Shown piece by piece: positions 12,173-23,440 of a stretch of 64,000 nt of DNA. The stretch is from Metallyticus violacea (taxonomy: Eukaryota > Arthropoda > Insecta > Mantodea > Metallyticidae), in contig CM060831.1 of assembly GCA_030762175.1 (NCBI GenBank), forward strand, positions 143,243,501 to 143,307,500, written 5' to 3'. Position numbers and translations under genes: made by a program. The notes below the pieces were generated by a model, which saw only the letters and a list, made by a program, of their open reading frames with translations, searched no databases and had not been told where the DNA came from. Numbering within the stretch: position 1 is the stretch's first letter; every line of letters begins with the position of its first letter.

Positions 12173-12406
12173 TTTTAAAGATCAGAGTATACTTTTGGGG
12201 AATCACTTCTTTGATCTCAAGTTCCGCGCTTGCGAACAACGTGCTAGGAAAACCTACCTCTCATTGAACCACGCCCTCTGGAGAAAGGATGCAAACTACA
12301 GCGTGGTTTCCGGGAGAGATGCGTTGTTCGGTTATTAAGGCACCCTATATTCTGGACCACGTGGGCGTGAGGCGGGATATCGACTCTACTACTACGGCGG
12401 GGGTGG

Positions 12407-12491
12407 TTTTATATTGTATGACGTAAGAGGAAGGGCACCAGCTCGTCAGTCAGTATAGGCAAGGTGACCGACCGGACCTAAACGCTTCCAG
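12407..12491 (+). promoter_or_regulatory. candidate promoter and noncoding first exon
   Basis: A TTTTATAT box at 12407-12414 is followed by a CRE-like TGACGTAA (12419-12426), an insect initiator-like TCAGTCAGT (12446-12454) and a donor-like CCAG|gtatgc at about 12491. The surrounding 12230-12490 is clearly richer in GC and CpG than its AT-rich neighbourhood. The TATA-to-initiator distance is a little longer than typical, and no ATG lies in the putative exon. The RNA start is inference from motifs only. Confidence 0.3.
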
Positions 12492-15400
12492 GTATGCATT
12501 TACGTTAACAGTGACTTGCTTTGCATTACAAGTCTGTGAACTTCAACTGTTTACCATTTCCTTTCGCATGAAAAACAAACATTTGACAAGCGGCGGTAGC
12601 TAATGCATTAAAACAATATTGAAAGGTGCAAATTAAGCATATCTAGATACTGAATTAGGTGCATCATAATGTGACAGATTTGATAAAAGTCTATATATAA
12701 ATTAAGTTAAATTATCGAAATGAGAAATATTGATTTCGAAAGTGTTACATATTGAGTTAGTGCTTTATGCGTATTTGTCCTGAAATATTTTCGTAGATTT
12801 GAAACATACTTAGCAGTTTTTTTTTGTTTGTTTTTGTTTCTGAATTTTCTAAAAAGTGAAATTTAATAATAAATATAAAGTGCATCATATATGTCAATAC
12901 CTGAAATTCCAATATTAAATATTTTGTTAAAAGTTAATAAGCGTTGAAAATTTGCCTGGAAGTAGGGGGCGTGGTTACGGTTACTTTTACACTTTAAACT
13001 AGAAAATCATTTTAAATATGATTCTAATTTTAAAAGACTTGCCAATGCTCAAAATACAACACAAGGTATTTAATATAAATTTGGAACCGATTAAACTATA
13101 GAGAATAATTTAGCAATAAATTTTAGTTACAGAATCATAAATAAACTATTTGCTCTGTAATGTGTGGCTTGCAATCTAATTCCTCCAAAGAATTAAATTA
13201 TCTCCTAATCAACAGCTAAATTTATAATTATTGTAAATTCCTTATTATTGTTGTTCTTGCATCGTTAATTTAAGTAAATGTGACCTCACTTTATTATGTG
13301 ATGCAAGGCAAATGAACTGCACTTTTTAACGAAACTCGCATTTAAGCGGCTATATGCTCAGTTGTAGGGTTCTAAAACTGCCTTTAGTTAAAACTACTGC
13401 ATAGTACTATCTTCAGTAATACTGAAAATCATGCTTGTTATCATTAGATAATTATTTGTTAACCTCAATTAAATTACTTAAGAAAAATTATATAAGCAAG
13501 CCAATAACAATGCGAGAACGGTTTATTCCAAGCAAAACCGCATGGAAATCTAAATTAAGTAAAATCCATCTGAACACTATTACAGCATGCATGAGAGCAG
13601 GCTTTTTAGATCCCTAGTGAATAGAAGCAGAGATTATAGGAATAAAAAATGAACGTAGGAGAAAAAATATAACCAGTGATAAATTTTTGTAGCACCATGC
13701 TTTTAAGTTCCATTCTGATTGGTGAATAGGTATCAACCAGATCGTACTTAGGCTGAAAGGCGCTCAAATGTAATTATCGCATTAATTTTACCCTCAAAGC
13801 TTAGCACAGTTATAGCGAAAAAATTAAAAAATAAAATGCGAGTTGTGACCCCATTTCATTTGATGTCTAAAATATTTTAAAATTAACTATATATCTGTTG
13901 CGTTTGCAATTTGTGCATAAAATGAATAAGCTTGTTCTATATTTTACAAATATTATTATTTTGTGATATTTGTGAAATAAGATTTAATATTTTCTTTAAA
14001 ATATTTTAAAATATTATTATAGGTTATTTCACAATAATTGAAATGGAAAAAAAGTTATAAAGTATATTAATATTGCATACTTTTATTGAATAAAGAACTG
14101 TATTATATTTATTTACTGATATTATCAAAGCCATCTGTAGCAACTAACGGCAGGTGAGAATTAAAGGAAATTTTAAAAAACAAAAATATGAATATTTTAT
14201 GAACATGAACATATTTTAACAGATGGAAATTTATTTAAACAAGTAACATTTCGTAAAAGTAAATTTATTGGGTGTCCTTGACGCTGAGAAAAATAATTTA
14301 TAATTTTTGACTTTACCGAAAATATTTCTTTTCAAACATTCCACCATACTGGATATATATTTCCATACCTTCTAAATGCTTAGCCTGTGGGGCGCGAAAA
14401 AATATCCAGTCGGAATCAGTAGGCAATTTAAAACTAATGATTAAAATCAAAATTTACAATAATATTCAAAATGGGTGGGAAAATAGCATAATGAAAGACC
14501 TAAAAGAAAATAACTTATGAACATGATAGAAACGAATGGCGGAAAATTGTTGAGATAGCCAAAACTTTCAAAATAAAGATGTAGCGCCTGGTAAGAAAAA
14601 TAAGAAAACTGCATATGAATGGTTGAAATTCAACGAATGCCTTATATCGAGTGATTAATTATTTATAAAAAAAAGCAGAAAATTTCTTAATTTATTCAAA
14701 GTATAACGAAATAAAGTATTTGAAAAGTAATTTGCAATAAATTAAACGTTAATTTATCGAAGATGTTATATTTGAAAGCGTTGCAAAAACATCTACCAAT
14801 GTGTAGCAACTGTAATCAAACACACAAAGTAATAAAAGCACTAAGGCAAAACCGGAGGTACTATATTAATAAGATATTAATACTTACCTATATAAAATGT
14901 TATTAACCGAACATAAAAACTGGAGCAATTTAAAAAATACAGAACTTTCATTTCGAAAGTGACTATTTAAATTTTATTTTATTTAAATTAAAAAATACAT
15001 CAATTTAGATATTGAGGGGGAGGTTTAAAGCAAAATTGATTTCATTTTAGATTCCATTCCCTGCCAATCCTGCTGTGGAATTTCAATCGCATATCTACCT
15101 TATGATGATTAAATGTTAAAGAAGATTAGATTGTTATCATAGATTTTGTTTTCATCGCTGGTTTTTTTTTTTTTTTTTTTTTTAATTTAGACAGAACAAT
15201 AAATTAGTTAGTTGTAGGATGAAACTACAACATTGGGTTATTTATCAAACTTCTGATTAATCCACTTACATTCTGTTCTTTCCTGTGGGGTGTGCACCAT
15301 TTTGAAATAGTTGCTTGTCAAAACACAATTATCACATTAAATTTTCATAATTTTTGTAGTTTTATTCTGTTAAAATTTAATCATAGTTCAGTTTATCAAA

Positions 15401-15810
15401 TAAATAGGCCATAAAAGATGTAGTAATAATCTTTAAAAATTAAGTAGTATATGTTGTGGGTAAGAATATAAAGTCTAAAATTAATGTACATCAACATCTA
15501 AATAAATGTCTGTTTAAATAAAATATATTTTAATGAGTATCGCAGTTATTCAGACTAGCAAGACATGTATTTTGAATGAATATACCACTAACCGGCACTA
15601 CTGGCAAATAGTTTAGTTTCTTATGCCATCTGGCAACGGTTAAGGTTTGAATCGCCTCAGTTTGGTTATTTACCTTCCCATTTCTATTTGCAGACTCTGC
15701 CGAGATTATTGCTTATCGCTTCTTGTTGCGTTTGTAGTTGATAATAGAATATACATTTGTGCACTCTTTGCATAGTACTAGCATAAGCAGTTCCTGTATT
15801 AAGTTGGGGT
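12492..15810. other. long AT-rich stretch without a supported gene
   Basis: More than 3 kb with no motif-bearing ORF; the frame at 13435-13617 is AT-driven. A poly-T run lies at 15161-15183. No RNA gene or transposon end was recognised. It is consistent with intron or intergenic DNA. Confidence 0.5.
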
Positions 15811-15905
15811 GTCCACCCCACGGGTGGCCGAGGGCAAGACAGGGACTCGTGAGCGGAAGATCTGGGGTTCGATTCCTGCCAGGACCGTCCTCCCTGGCCT
15901 AGTAC
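15811..15905 (+). mobile_element. SINE family B, head fragment
   Basis: It reads ccccacgggtggccgagg...ctcgtgagcgga...ggggttcgattcctgccagg. This is the Leu/Ser-tRNA-like head of family B with box A (ggtggccgag) and box B (GGTTCGATTCC), plus the first body bases (accgtcctccct). The rest of the body is missing. Confidence 0.75.
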
Positions 15906-16039
15906 CTCAGATATAAAATATCATGTTAGCGGATAAAGTTTACAACTAGACATAGGAATTCTTAACATAAAATTTGGTGCAATTCAACTATTAGATAAAT
16001 ATAAACAAAGCACGAACACAAGTTATGAGCCAGCGCACG

Positions 16040-16546
16040 ATTAACGGAATAAGGGGAGGGCGTGGTTTAGTAGCTTGTGACCCCCCTCCCGCCCATTGTT
16101 GTGTCCGGCGCCAACATATGAATGAATAATCAGGGGCGGAAGAATTCGGTACTTCAGTTGTGCTCACGGCTTACCCTTTGGGGATTTCTCCGGGAGGAAG
16201 GGATAAGGTTAGGGAGACACCGGGCGGTGGGTGCGTGAAAGAAGACAGTCCCTAACATGTACTTCCCCGAGCTGTACAAGCTCTTCGGAAGGTCCGTTTC
16301 CATTCCAGACGCCGGGGCAGAAACCTTTTCAAAGCGCAAGTTACCACCACACCGCATCAGCCCACCTCGCCATCGTATTTTTGAACCTGTAAGAGAACCA
16401 ATGAAATTAAATGATATGAAAATTCGGGGAATGTAAATATCCACCCCAGCTTCCTAAGTGACCAGAAGAAACCTGTAAAACTCCAAGGGCCGGCCTAACG
16501 GGAATTGACCCCGGGCCCTCCCAAGCGTTACGACCTGAGCCAGGGT
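16040..16546 (-). mobile_element. SINE-like family C, copy 2 (about 0.5 kb)
   Basis: On the minus strand a tRNA-like head near 16546-16500 has ggctcaggtcgtaacgc and a box-B-like ggggtcaattcccg. Its GC-rich body is shared with 56666-57125: aaggtttctgccccggcgtc, then a ccttatcccttcctccgg block. The copy is long for a SINE, and the 96-codon frame at 16154-16444 lies wholly inside it and is not a host gene. Confidence 0.7.
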
Positions 16547-16625
16547 GGAGTTTGGTAGCTCCAACATAACTTAATTCCTCTAATTCTGGTTTTAGTGCTT
16601 AGAAATCCCATGCCTATTTATAACT

Positions 16626-16925
16626 TTTTTTTTTTTTGATTGATTTATTTATGTACGCTCTTTAACATCTGAGGTCACCAGCTTCTCATTCAAATGAGGG
16701 CGTGAAACGGCCGACAAATTTTGCTCAGAGGCCTCTTCTTTCAGGCTTGAGGTTCTTTTTCGTGCCGTAAATGTACGACACGGGACACACGGCTTTACTT
16801 CCCTTCCGAAGGAAGCCATACTTAGGAGTTTTATGCCCGAAAAAATCCATCGATCCTGGCCGGGTTCGAACCCGGTTTTGGGTGTAGGAGGCAAGTATGG
16901 TAACCATTACACCACCAGGACCGAC
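16626..16925 (-). mobile_element. SINE family A, full length, 14-bp target duplication
   Basis: Minus-strand copy ending with box A and box B intact (ggtttcgaacccgg type head; gtaaccattacaccaccagg in + orientation). The flanks gcctatttataact at 16612-16625 and 16926-16939 are identical. A T-run marks the tail (A-run on the sense strand). Body motifs match the copies at 8391 and 50449. The high identity suggests a relatively young insertion. Confidence 0.92.
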
Positions 16926-17306
16926 GCCTATTTATAACTAAAGAACTATAACTATTTTATTAAAATGGCCTTTCTCTTTTTACTGAACATTATTTACTCA
17001 CGTATCTACTTGCTGATTATAAAACTGAGTTGCAAATATGTCGGACAACCGATAAAAGATTTGAAATTTCCAGTTTTAAGCTGGACCATCGTCTTTGTCC
17101 TTAAATACGCATTTTTTTTCCTCAGTCTGTCCTACTAACAATGATTACCTCTTTATCCTTCATGTTCATTAAAATAGTTAAATCACTTAGATAAGGTAAG
17201 CGATTGGGGAATTAAACCTATGGTGAAGGTTACCTTAATTACAGCATTTGCTACGAGCTTCCGAGAAAGCAAGTACTTATTGCATACGTCAATAGTGTGG
17301 GAAACA

Positions 17307-17619
17307 ACCTAGCAACAGGAAAAACATCCAAACTTCCATCAATAACAACAGAAAATAAACAATAGCAAAAACAGTTGGCGATATGCTCGTGTTGTCCACA
17401 AAGCAGTGAACAAAATGCGCATATCATGCAACCTCCAAGGATGAAACCGTTTGCAACTAGGATAAGCTTTTCTGCACAATCCATCCGCCCCACAACCAAA
17501 ACAACACAATCACCCTACAACCCCATCCCTTCTCTGCAGTTAAGCCCAACACAGGGTAGGTACGCAGCATCCACACACAGGCTGTGCACTTACCCAGCCA
17601 GCCATATTTCGTCTGCGTC
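17307..17619. mobile_element. unidentified 0.3-kb insertion with direct repeats
   Basis: It lies inside unit 1 of the tandem duplication. The sequence tgtgggaaaca occurs on both sides (about 17297-17307 and 17619-17629), and the sister unit is uninterrupted at this place. This makes it a real insertion with an approximately 11-bp target duplication. The insert is GC-richer than its surroundings. On the minus strand it has an open frame (17251-17499) with a Cys-rich, hydrophobic stretch that I do not recognise. It has no tRNA-like head and no clear poly-A tail. It could be a 5'-truncated retroposed fragment. Confidence 0.6.
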
Positions 17620-17937
17620 TGTGGGAAACATTTAGAGGAAAGTAGAAAGAGGAAAAAATTGGAGAGTGAAATTACCTGAAAGTTTTCTGACTCCATGAAT
17701 GAATTCGTCTCTGGCGTCATATTAACAGACATGCATTTTTTTTTTTTTAATCTTCAAGTCGCGTTCTCTGCGGTTTTTTAAAACAGTGACAGATTTAATT
17801 GTATCTCCTATAACTTCTTTCATAAAATCAGGGTTTATAGTGGTGCAAATGTGATTAGTTGCCAGTGTTTACACAAACGAACGAACTGAAGGTTCGCTTA
17901 ATTACAGCATTACTGCAAATTTACTACGCGCTTCCGA

Positions 17938-18217
17938 ATGAATGAATGGTGTATAACGCCTGTTTTTGCTACAGAGGCACCACAGGCGGTGAACACTGAT
18001 GATACATGAGATGAAATGACATATTGGAAAAGGATTTTTTTAAGGAAGGAATCGTTCCAGGCCTAAATTTAGGTACCTCCCCGGCATTTGCCATTTATGA
18101 GGACTGAGGAAATCCTGGAAAAAACCTCAGTCAGGGAGGACGGTTCTGGCGGGATTCGAACCCAGACCTCCCGCTCACGAGTCCGTGCCTTAACGACCTC
18201 GGTCACCCGTGGCAGTC
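17938..18217 (-). mobile_element. SINE family B, full length, 12-bp target duplication
   Basis: On the minus strand it reads ccacgggtgaccgaggtcgt, then box B ggttcgaatcccgcc, then the body: cagtcctcataaatgg, ggtacctaaatttaggcctg, gatacatcatcagtgttca-like, ccgcctgtggtgcc. The flanks acgcgcttccga (17926-17937) and acgagcttccga (18218-18229) differ at one base and are the duplicated target. It interrupts unit 2 of the tandem duplication. Confidence 0.88.
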
Positions 18218-18514
18218 ACGAGCTTCCGAGAAAGTGAGTGATCATTGCATACGTCAATAGTTTGGGAAACATTTAGAGGAAAGTAGAAAGAGGGAAAAAT
18301 TGGAGAGTGTTGGCAGATTATCTGAAAGTTTTCTGACTTAATCACTGAACGTCATATTAACAGATATGCGTTTTTTTTAACCTTCAAGTCGCGTTTTCTG
18401 CGCCTTTTTTAAAATACATGACAGATTTCATTGTGTCTCCTATAATTTCTTCCATAAAATCAGGGTTTATAGTGGTGCAAATGGGATTAGTTGCCTGTGT
18501 TTAAACAAACGAAC

Positions 18515-19380
18515 TACCGTGCAATCAGTTTGTTTTTACCCGGAGCGTTTTGCCTATGGGCGAGCGCGCCGCTCGTGAGACAATTAGCCGACCAGCCGGG
18601 TCTCTGTGGCTAGCGGAAGGGTAAAACAATAAAGCTGACCAAACATACAACCAATTTAAGAGGTCATTATTTATCAAATCATCAAATGAGGTGTTGAAAC
18701 TATCCGCCTTCATTCTGCACGCATTTTTGGCATCTCTTTAGGAAATTATTCATTTTGAGAAATCCGGACAATTTCCTGACGAATATTATCTTTGGGTTCT
18801 TGTATGGTGTGCGAGTTCGTCTTATACATGACCTTTTTACTTTACCCCAGAGATAATAATCGCAGGCTTTTAAATCGCCGACCTAGGGTGCCACAAATTA
18901 CTACTAAATATATCTGTCTTGTGGAAACACATTGTGAATTGCTCTCATGGAATTATTCGCAGTGTGAGCAGTGACAGTCCTTTTGAAAAAATGCATGATC
19001 ACGCTCCCTGTCGGTTAATTCCTTGAAAAAATAGGGGGGACTTAGTATGGCATTCATATAAGTAACATATTCAACCATGTGCTCAAAATAAGTGGTTCTA
19101 TAATTCTTTCACTACTGAGTTAACACATATAAATCGTACATGAAGACACGCTGTGCTGATGTAAACACACGATGCACAATAACTTTATGCATACTGTCGA
19201 ATAAAGAAACGAACAACACAACACACCCCCGGGAACAGCTGCGCTACAACTGCGACAGTCGGCAAGGTCAACAAATAAACAACCAGGCTTGCTATCCCCT
19301 TCACGAGACCGCAAATTAGTGGGGATTCGCCCATAGGAAAACCTCCGCACCCGGGGGAAGGCATCACTGATCGCACTGTA
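18515..19380 (-). mobile_element. Tc1/mariner-superfamily relic, same family as 48638-49480
   Basis: TA-flanked ends: the left starts taccgtgcaatcagt and the right, inverted, tacagtgcgatcagtgatgc. The minus strand retains a C-terminal transposase fragment with text such as MNNFLKRCQKCVQNEGG and an upstream CDYYLWG-like block. The element is about 0.87 kb, so most of the catalytic core is missing. Its ends and C-terminal part align with the element at 48638-49480, but the middle (about 18880-19110) does not. Confidence 0.8.
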
Positions 19381-19974
19381 TAAACGCCTGAAATATTCAG
19401 TGACTGTTAGCAGTATTGACTTAGTTAAAGAAGTTTTCTAACGGTCAAATAACATACGATATTATAAATATACAGCACGTTCTAGGCCTCTACGTAATTT
19501 TAAACCATTCGAGTCTATTGCTTCTGTTCAATTTATATTTTAAATGGACCTCCATGAAGATGATGTATTGTTATTGTTTGTTTAAATGTGAATAGAGGAC
19601 ACTTTGAAAATATGTTTTGTTAATTTTTTTTGTGGGTGTAACTAAAAGAACTTTGTAGCACAATATCACCATGACGATATCCTAGTATATTGTCATGTAA
19701 TAAGATTGCAAATAACTATAAACTTAGGTGTGTTTAGTATTTTTAATGAAAATTGTTGCCCCTCTTTTGACATTCACTATTTCCTAAATATTTTGACATT
19801 ATACGCTATGGTCAAGAGCATACGGATCTAAACTGCATTTATTTATGTAATCCTGTGTTGTTAATCACATGTTTTCAATGTAGATCCACCATTATTTGTG
19901 CATATTTTGTAAAGTTGATGAAGATTATTAAGCATGTTTTGTTGTCTCTTTAGTTAATGAGCGAAGGACGCCCA
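19381..19974. other. no gene seen
   Basis: AT-rich spacer between two transposon relics. No recognisable motif. Confidence 0.5.
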
Positions 19975-21000
19975 TGATGTTTCATTTAGGCTGAGTGATG
20001 TTCGGGGATATTGGATCGTTGTATTCACCATTCTTCAGGATATTCCACAAATACCCATCAGGACATGTAAGGTCAGGAGAGTTTGGGGGAACGAAATCTG
20101 TGTGTTTCTGCAAATCTGTCATCCTGGAAAGTATGTTGGATATCTTCCAATGATTCTCGTGCAGCACCATCTTGTTGCAACCACTATGAACGTTTGATTG
20201 ATTTGGTTAATTTACGGACGCTCTTAAACATCTCAGGTCATCATCTTCTCGTTCAATTGAGGGGCGTGAAACGGCAGACAAATTTTGCTCTGAGGCCTCT
20301 TCTTTCAGGCTTGAGGTTCTTTAAGGTGCCGTAAATGTACGACACGGGACCCAAGGCTTTATTTCCCTCCGAAGGAAGCCATACTTGGGATTTTTACGCC
20401 CGAAAATGCAGGGATTGAACCCGTGATCTTGGGGTTTACAAGGCAAATATACTAGACCAGCAGGACCAACGCACTCTGAAGGAAAAGAAACATGTCTAGT
20501 GCGACAAAATCTTCTCAAACCTTCAACATAAGTTGTATAATCAATAGGCAACAGCTTTCTTCCATGCTCGCCTTCAATTAAGTAAGAGTCGATGATGGGG
20601 TATTCAAACAGTGACCTTGTCGCTGTAATGAGAATGTATAACATAGCCCGTAGGTCTTTGAAATCCAAGAAACCTCGTTGTTTGTTTGTGTACTCGTCTA
20701 ACATAACATGACATTTGTTAACAAAATGTTGAGAAGAAAATATTTTGGTATACATTTACAAGAGTTTGAATACCATAAGACGCTTGCAGATGTTTACTAA
20801 CCTGTGTACATCCAATTCATGCAACGCTCGCTGAACCGACCTTGGCTATCCGTGGCTTTGCTTAGAAGAGCACAAAGTTTTCTTAAACACCATTCCTATG
20901 TTCGCATAGTTTGTTGAGTTTTTCTCCATCCCTTTTTACTTTACGCTGACTTAAAATTAGCAATTTCTCCTTAATTTGCCTACCAAGGATAATTAATACT
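19975..21000 (-). mobile_element. Tc1/mariner-type relic interrupted by SINE A
   Basis: The minus-strand C-terminal part (20170-19982) reads FVPPNSPDLTCPDGYLWNIL, matching the third-aspartate block (SPDL...D.(F/Y)LW) of arthropod DDE transposases. The N-terminal part lies upstream (about 20473-20930) with text such as GRSVQRALHELDVH, typical of the second helix-turn-helix region. A SINE A copy (20193-20470) separates the two. An open frame of 144 codons spanning 20321-20755 is a chimera of transposase remnant and SINE. The ends of the element were not found. Confidence 0.6.
20193..20470 (-). mobile_element. SINE family A nested in a transposon relic
   Basis: Minus-strand copy with the tail block ttacggacgctcttaaacat, body gctctgaggcctcttctttc and gtacgacacgggacccaagg, and box B ggattgaacccg. 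The box A region is damaged: a deletion near 20440-20460 shortens the gcaagtatggtaacc block to gcaaatatactag. No convincing target duplication remains. Confidence 0.82.
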
Positions 21001-21129
21001 GGGCGCTTTGATGGTGGAGTTTTTTGAAACTGTACACACAGATTTTATCATGACCAACTCCGTATGAACGAAGATGAAGTTCAACGATTCAGTCGGTTCT
21101 GATGATCTAATGATAATTATACTTTCCTC

Positions 21130-21380
21130 GTAGATACAAAGTCACGGCTCTAAACCCAGCCAGGGTCATGGATTTTTTAGGGTGCAAGAATATGTATGGC
21201 TTCCTTTGGAAGGAAAATAAAACCGTTAGTCCCATATGGTAGATTTGTGGCATTTAAAAGAACCTCATACCTGAAAGAAGAGGTCTCTGGGCAAAATTTA
21301 TTGACTGTTTTACGTTCTCGTTTGTATGGAACGCTAATAACCAAAGATGTTAAATAAACCAAATTATTAAAATAAAACAA
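21130..21380 (+). mobile_element. SINE family A, old degenerate copy
   Basis: A + strand copy with many substitutions: atggcttcctttggaaggaa, gcatttaaaagaacctcata, gaggtctctgggcaaaattt, and a tail rich in aaataaacc. The head keeps only a box-B-like ggctctaaacccagc; box A is gone. It is more diverged than the other family A copies, which shows that the family has been active over a long time. Confidence 0.75.
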
Positions 21381-21589
21381 ATGAAATATTTGTAAACTCC
21401 AAAAATGCTCACATCAGATGCAACAGTTATCAGGGAAAAATACTAGTTGTATAAAACCATCTTTTGTTATTATCGTTTGTTTTCAACAAAAATTACCGCT
21501 GGGGGCTGACCTGAATTCTTCTTATGCTAAATATTTTCATAATCAACTTATTTAGATATTTTATTAGAGTGTTCAGAATGCCTGAATCC

Positions 21590-21965
21590 TTTTGAAAAGA
21601 TTTTGAAACGCTCTCCACAATTCATCCTCCCCGATAATTGCTTTAGCGTCTCTACGGATGCAGTAGCTGAGTGGCTTTATACGCACGACCGGCAAATACA
21701 CCAACTTGGTGTGCTAATCTGTTAAAGACTTCCAAAGAGAAGTTTCTAATCGATAGCCTTCAAACTTCTCCTCTGTTAAAACCCCGTTTTTTGGTCTCGA
21801 CTTCTTGTTAATGGAAAGCGTTGAGTTTGAACTTGTTCACCAGTAACAAAACTGCGCTTCCTGATGAAGGTGTCACTTCCTGAAATTTAGCACCAAATTC
21901 TCTCCTTGTACACTTTCTTTTGCACATTACTATAATTCTTTGTTCTAGCCTATGTCTCACTCTAG
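21590..21965 (-). pseudogene. Tc1/mariner-type transposase N-terminal relic
   Basis: On the minus strand, frame-broken text includes FGAKFQEVTPSSGSAV, VNKFK, RPKNGVLTEEKF and LAHQVGVFAGRAYKATQLL. The last two match the two helix-turn-helix segments of a common insect IS630/Tc1-mariner lineage, in which the second segment has the form LAQQVGVS.GSAYKATRLL. At least two frameshifts and stops are present, and no catalytic domain follows. Flanking termini were not found. Confidence 0.65.
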
Positions 21966-23327
21966 GTATACTCCACTATACACAAATATACGTGTAAATT
22001 CTAACACGCCTTCTTACAGAAATGCTATTCCTGAGAAAAATAAATGAGTAAGCTTAATTATCTCCTTCAACGGAACTTTAATTCATGTCTTATTGGGACG
22101 CGCGTCTACTAAAGGTGTACTGGCTTCCATTAATGTATAAACACTCCGATTGCGCAGCGAAATGAGGATACGGTAGATGCCAACTGAAGCTAAAATATCT
22201 GAGAACATATAGAGCTGACAGATAATCTCCACATAATAAGAATAAGGGCTATTTAATTAGAGCCATGAAGATAAGTGAATATCCGTAAAGGATATCAATA
22301 TCTAAACAACTCCATGTATCTGGTTTTTTAAATTCTCATTTAGCTTTCAATAGGTACACGTGTTGCAGGCATTGATGGATCAGTTAACAGCATTTAAACA
22401 GAGGCTATTCTTATGTGTTGTTAATTTATTAATTTTGCAATAGAGTATTTTCCATTTCATTAGTAATATAAATATTTTCATTTGAATTGTTTTAGTACAA
22501 AAGTAGGGCATGTCACACACTCCCACATTCATTAATTATTTACGTTTGCAATTCATAAAATGTAATATGTTTATCAAATATCTTATTATATCCTAAGGAA
22601 ACAGTATGCTTTTTAATTTGAATGTTATAATTCAAATTAAACTATTTTTTTTTTTTCATTTTTCTCTTGAAAAATATACATTTTAGACAATTTCTGTTTT
22701 TAATGATGTCTTCAATTATTATCTATGTTATTAAGATGATATTTTACACTACCTACTACTTTTATTAAAAAGTTCTGAATTTTAGCTTATTAAGAGCTTA
22801 TACTTCCGACAGTGTCTTGGGTTTATGTAACAGACCCTTGAATATATACTTATAGTAATAAGAGTTGGGCTGCGATGTTAAATATGTTTAATATGTTTTC
22901 TTTTCTGGCATACTGGACAGGACACATCACATACTTGGCTATGGAGGATAAAGAGGTGAGATCTGCATAGTGGTATATCGCTTTAAGATGACCTTCAGTC
23001 AATAAAGTAGGTCATTCAATAAAATGTGCAGAATATAAGCGCGAGATGCTCTAGCTAACAGATGTAACAGAACAGCTGTCCCATCTGGAGCTATAAAACT
23101 CACAGGAAGGCTGCTTACGATTTCTTCCTTTAATCTTGTTAAAAGTTATTTGAGATTGCTTTACAAGAAAAATGTCATTTAGTTACCCCAAAACTAAATT
23201 AAATTATCTGTACTGTGTCATAAAAACATTAAATTACTGACAAATATATTAGAAATAAATTGTGTAGAATTTAAAATGTAATTTTACACACCATGAAATA
23301 ATAAACTCAGATATGTTTGTAGTAATA
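21966..23327. other. AT-rich DNA; one weak exon candidate at 22921-22955
   Basis: No gene is supported. A 35-nt open stretch (HITYLAMEDKE in one frame) sits between a fairly good acceptor (cttttctggcatactggacag) and gtgaga. Its length is not a multiple of three and it has no partner. A poly-T run lies near 22645-22656. Confidence 0.4.
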
Positions 23328-23407
23328 TACGAGGGCGTTTCAAAAGTAATAGTGAATTGAATATATTTGAATTGAGATAATAATTCTGTTAGAGATATAA
23401 ATGATGT

Positions 23408-23440
<33 letters not shown>

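Larger units (their letters stand above)
17223..18514 (+). repeat. two-unit tandem duplication, each unit interrupted
   Basis: Unit 1 (17223-17888) and unit 2 (17889-18514) share the order ttaattacagcat, gcttccgaga, gcatacgtcaatagt, gtgggaaacatttagaggaaagtagaaag, ttcaagtcgcgtt, aaaatcagggtttatagtgg and acaaacgaac. After removing the insertions at 17307-17619 and 17938-18217, each unit is about 340 bp. This may be a satellite-like pair or a local duplication. It is followed directly by a Tc1/mariner relic whose TA lies at the end of unit 2. Confidence 0.8.

Noticed and set aside
11979..12338. 119-codon + strand ORF
   Set aside because: It is antisense read-through of a SINE A copy and its flank. 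No domain.
20321..20755. 144-codon ORF as a gene
   Set aside because: Its N-terminal two-thirds lies in a transposase relic and its C-terminal third in SINE A. It is a chance read-through.
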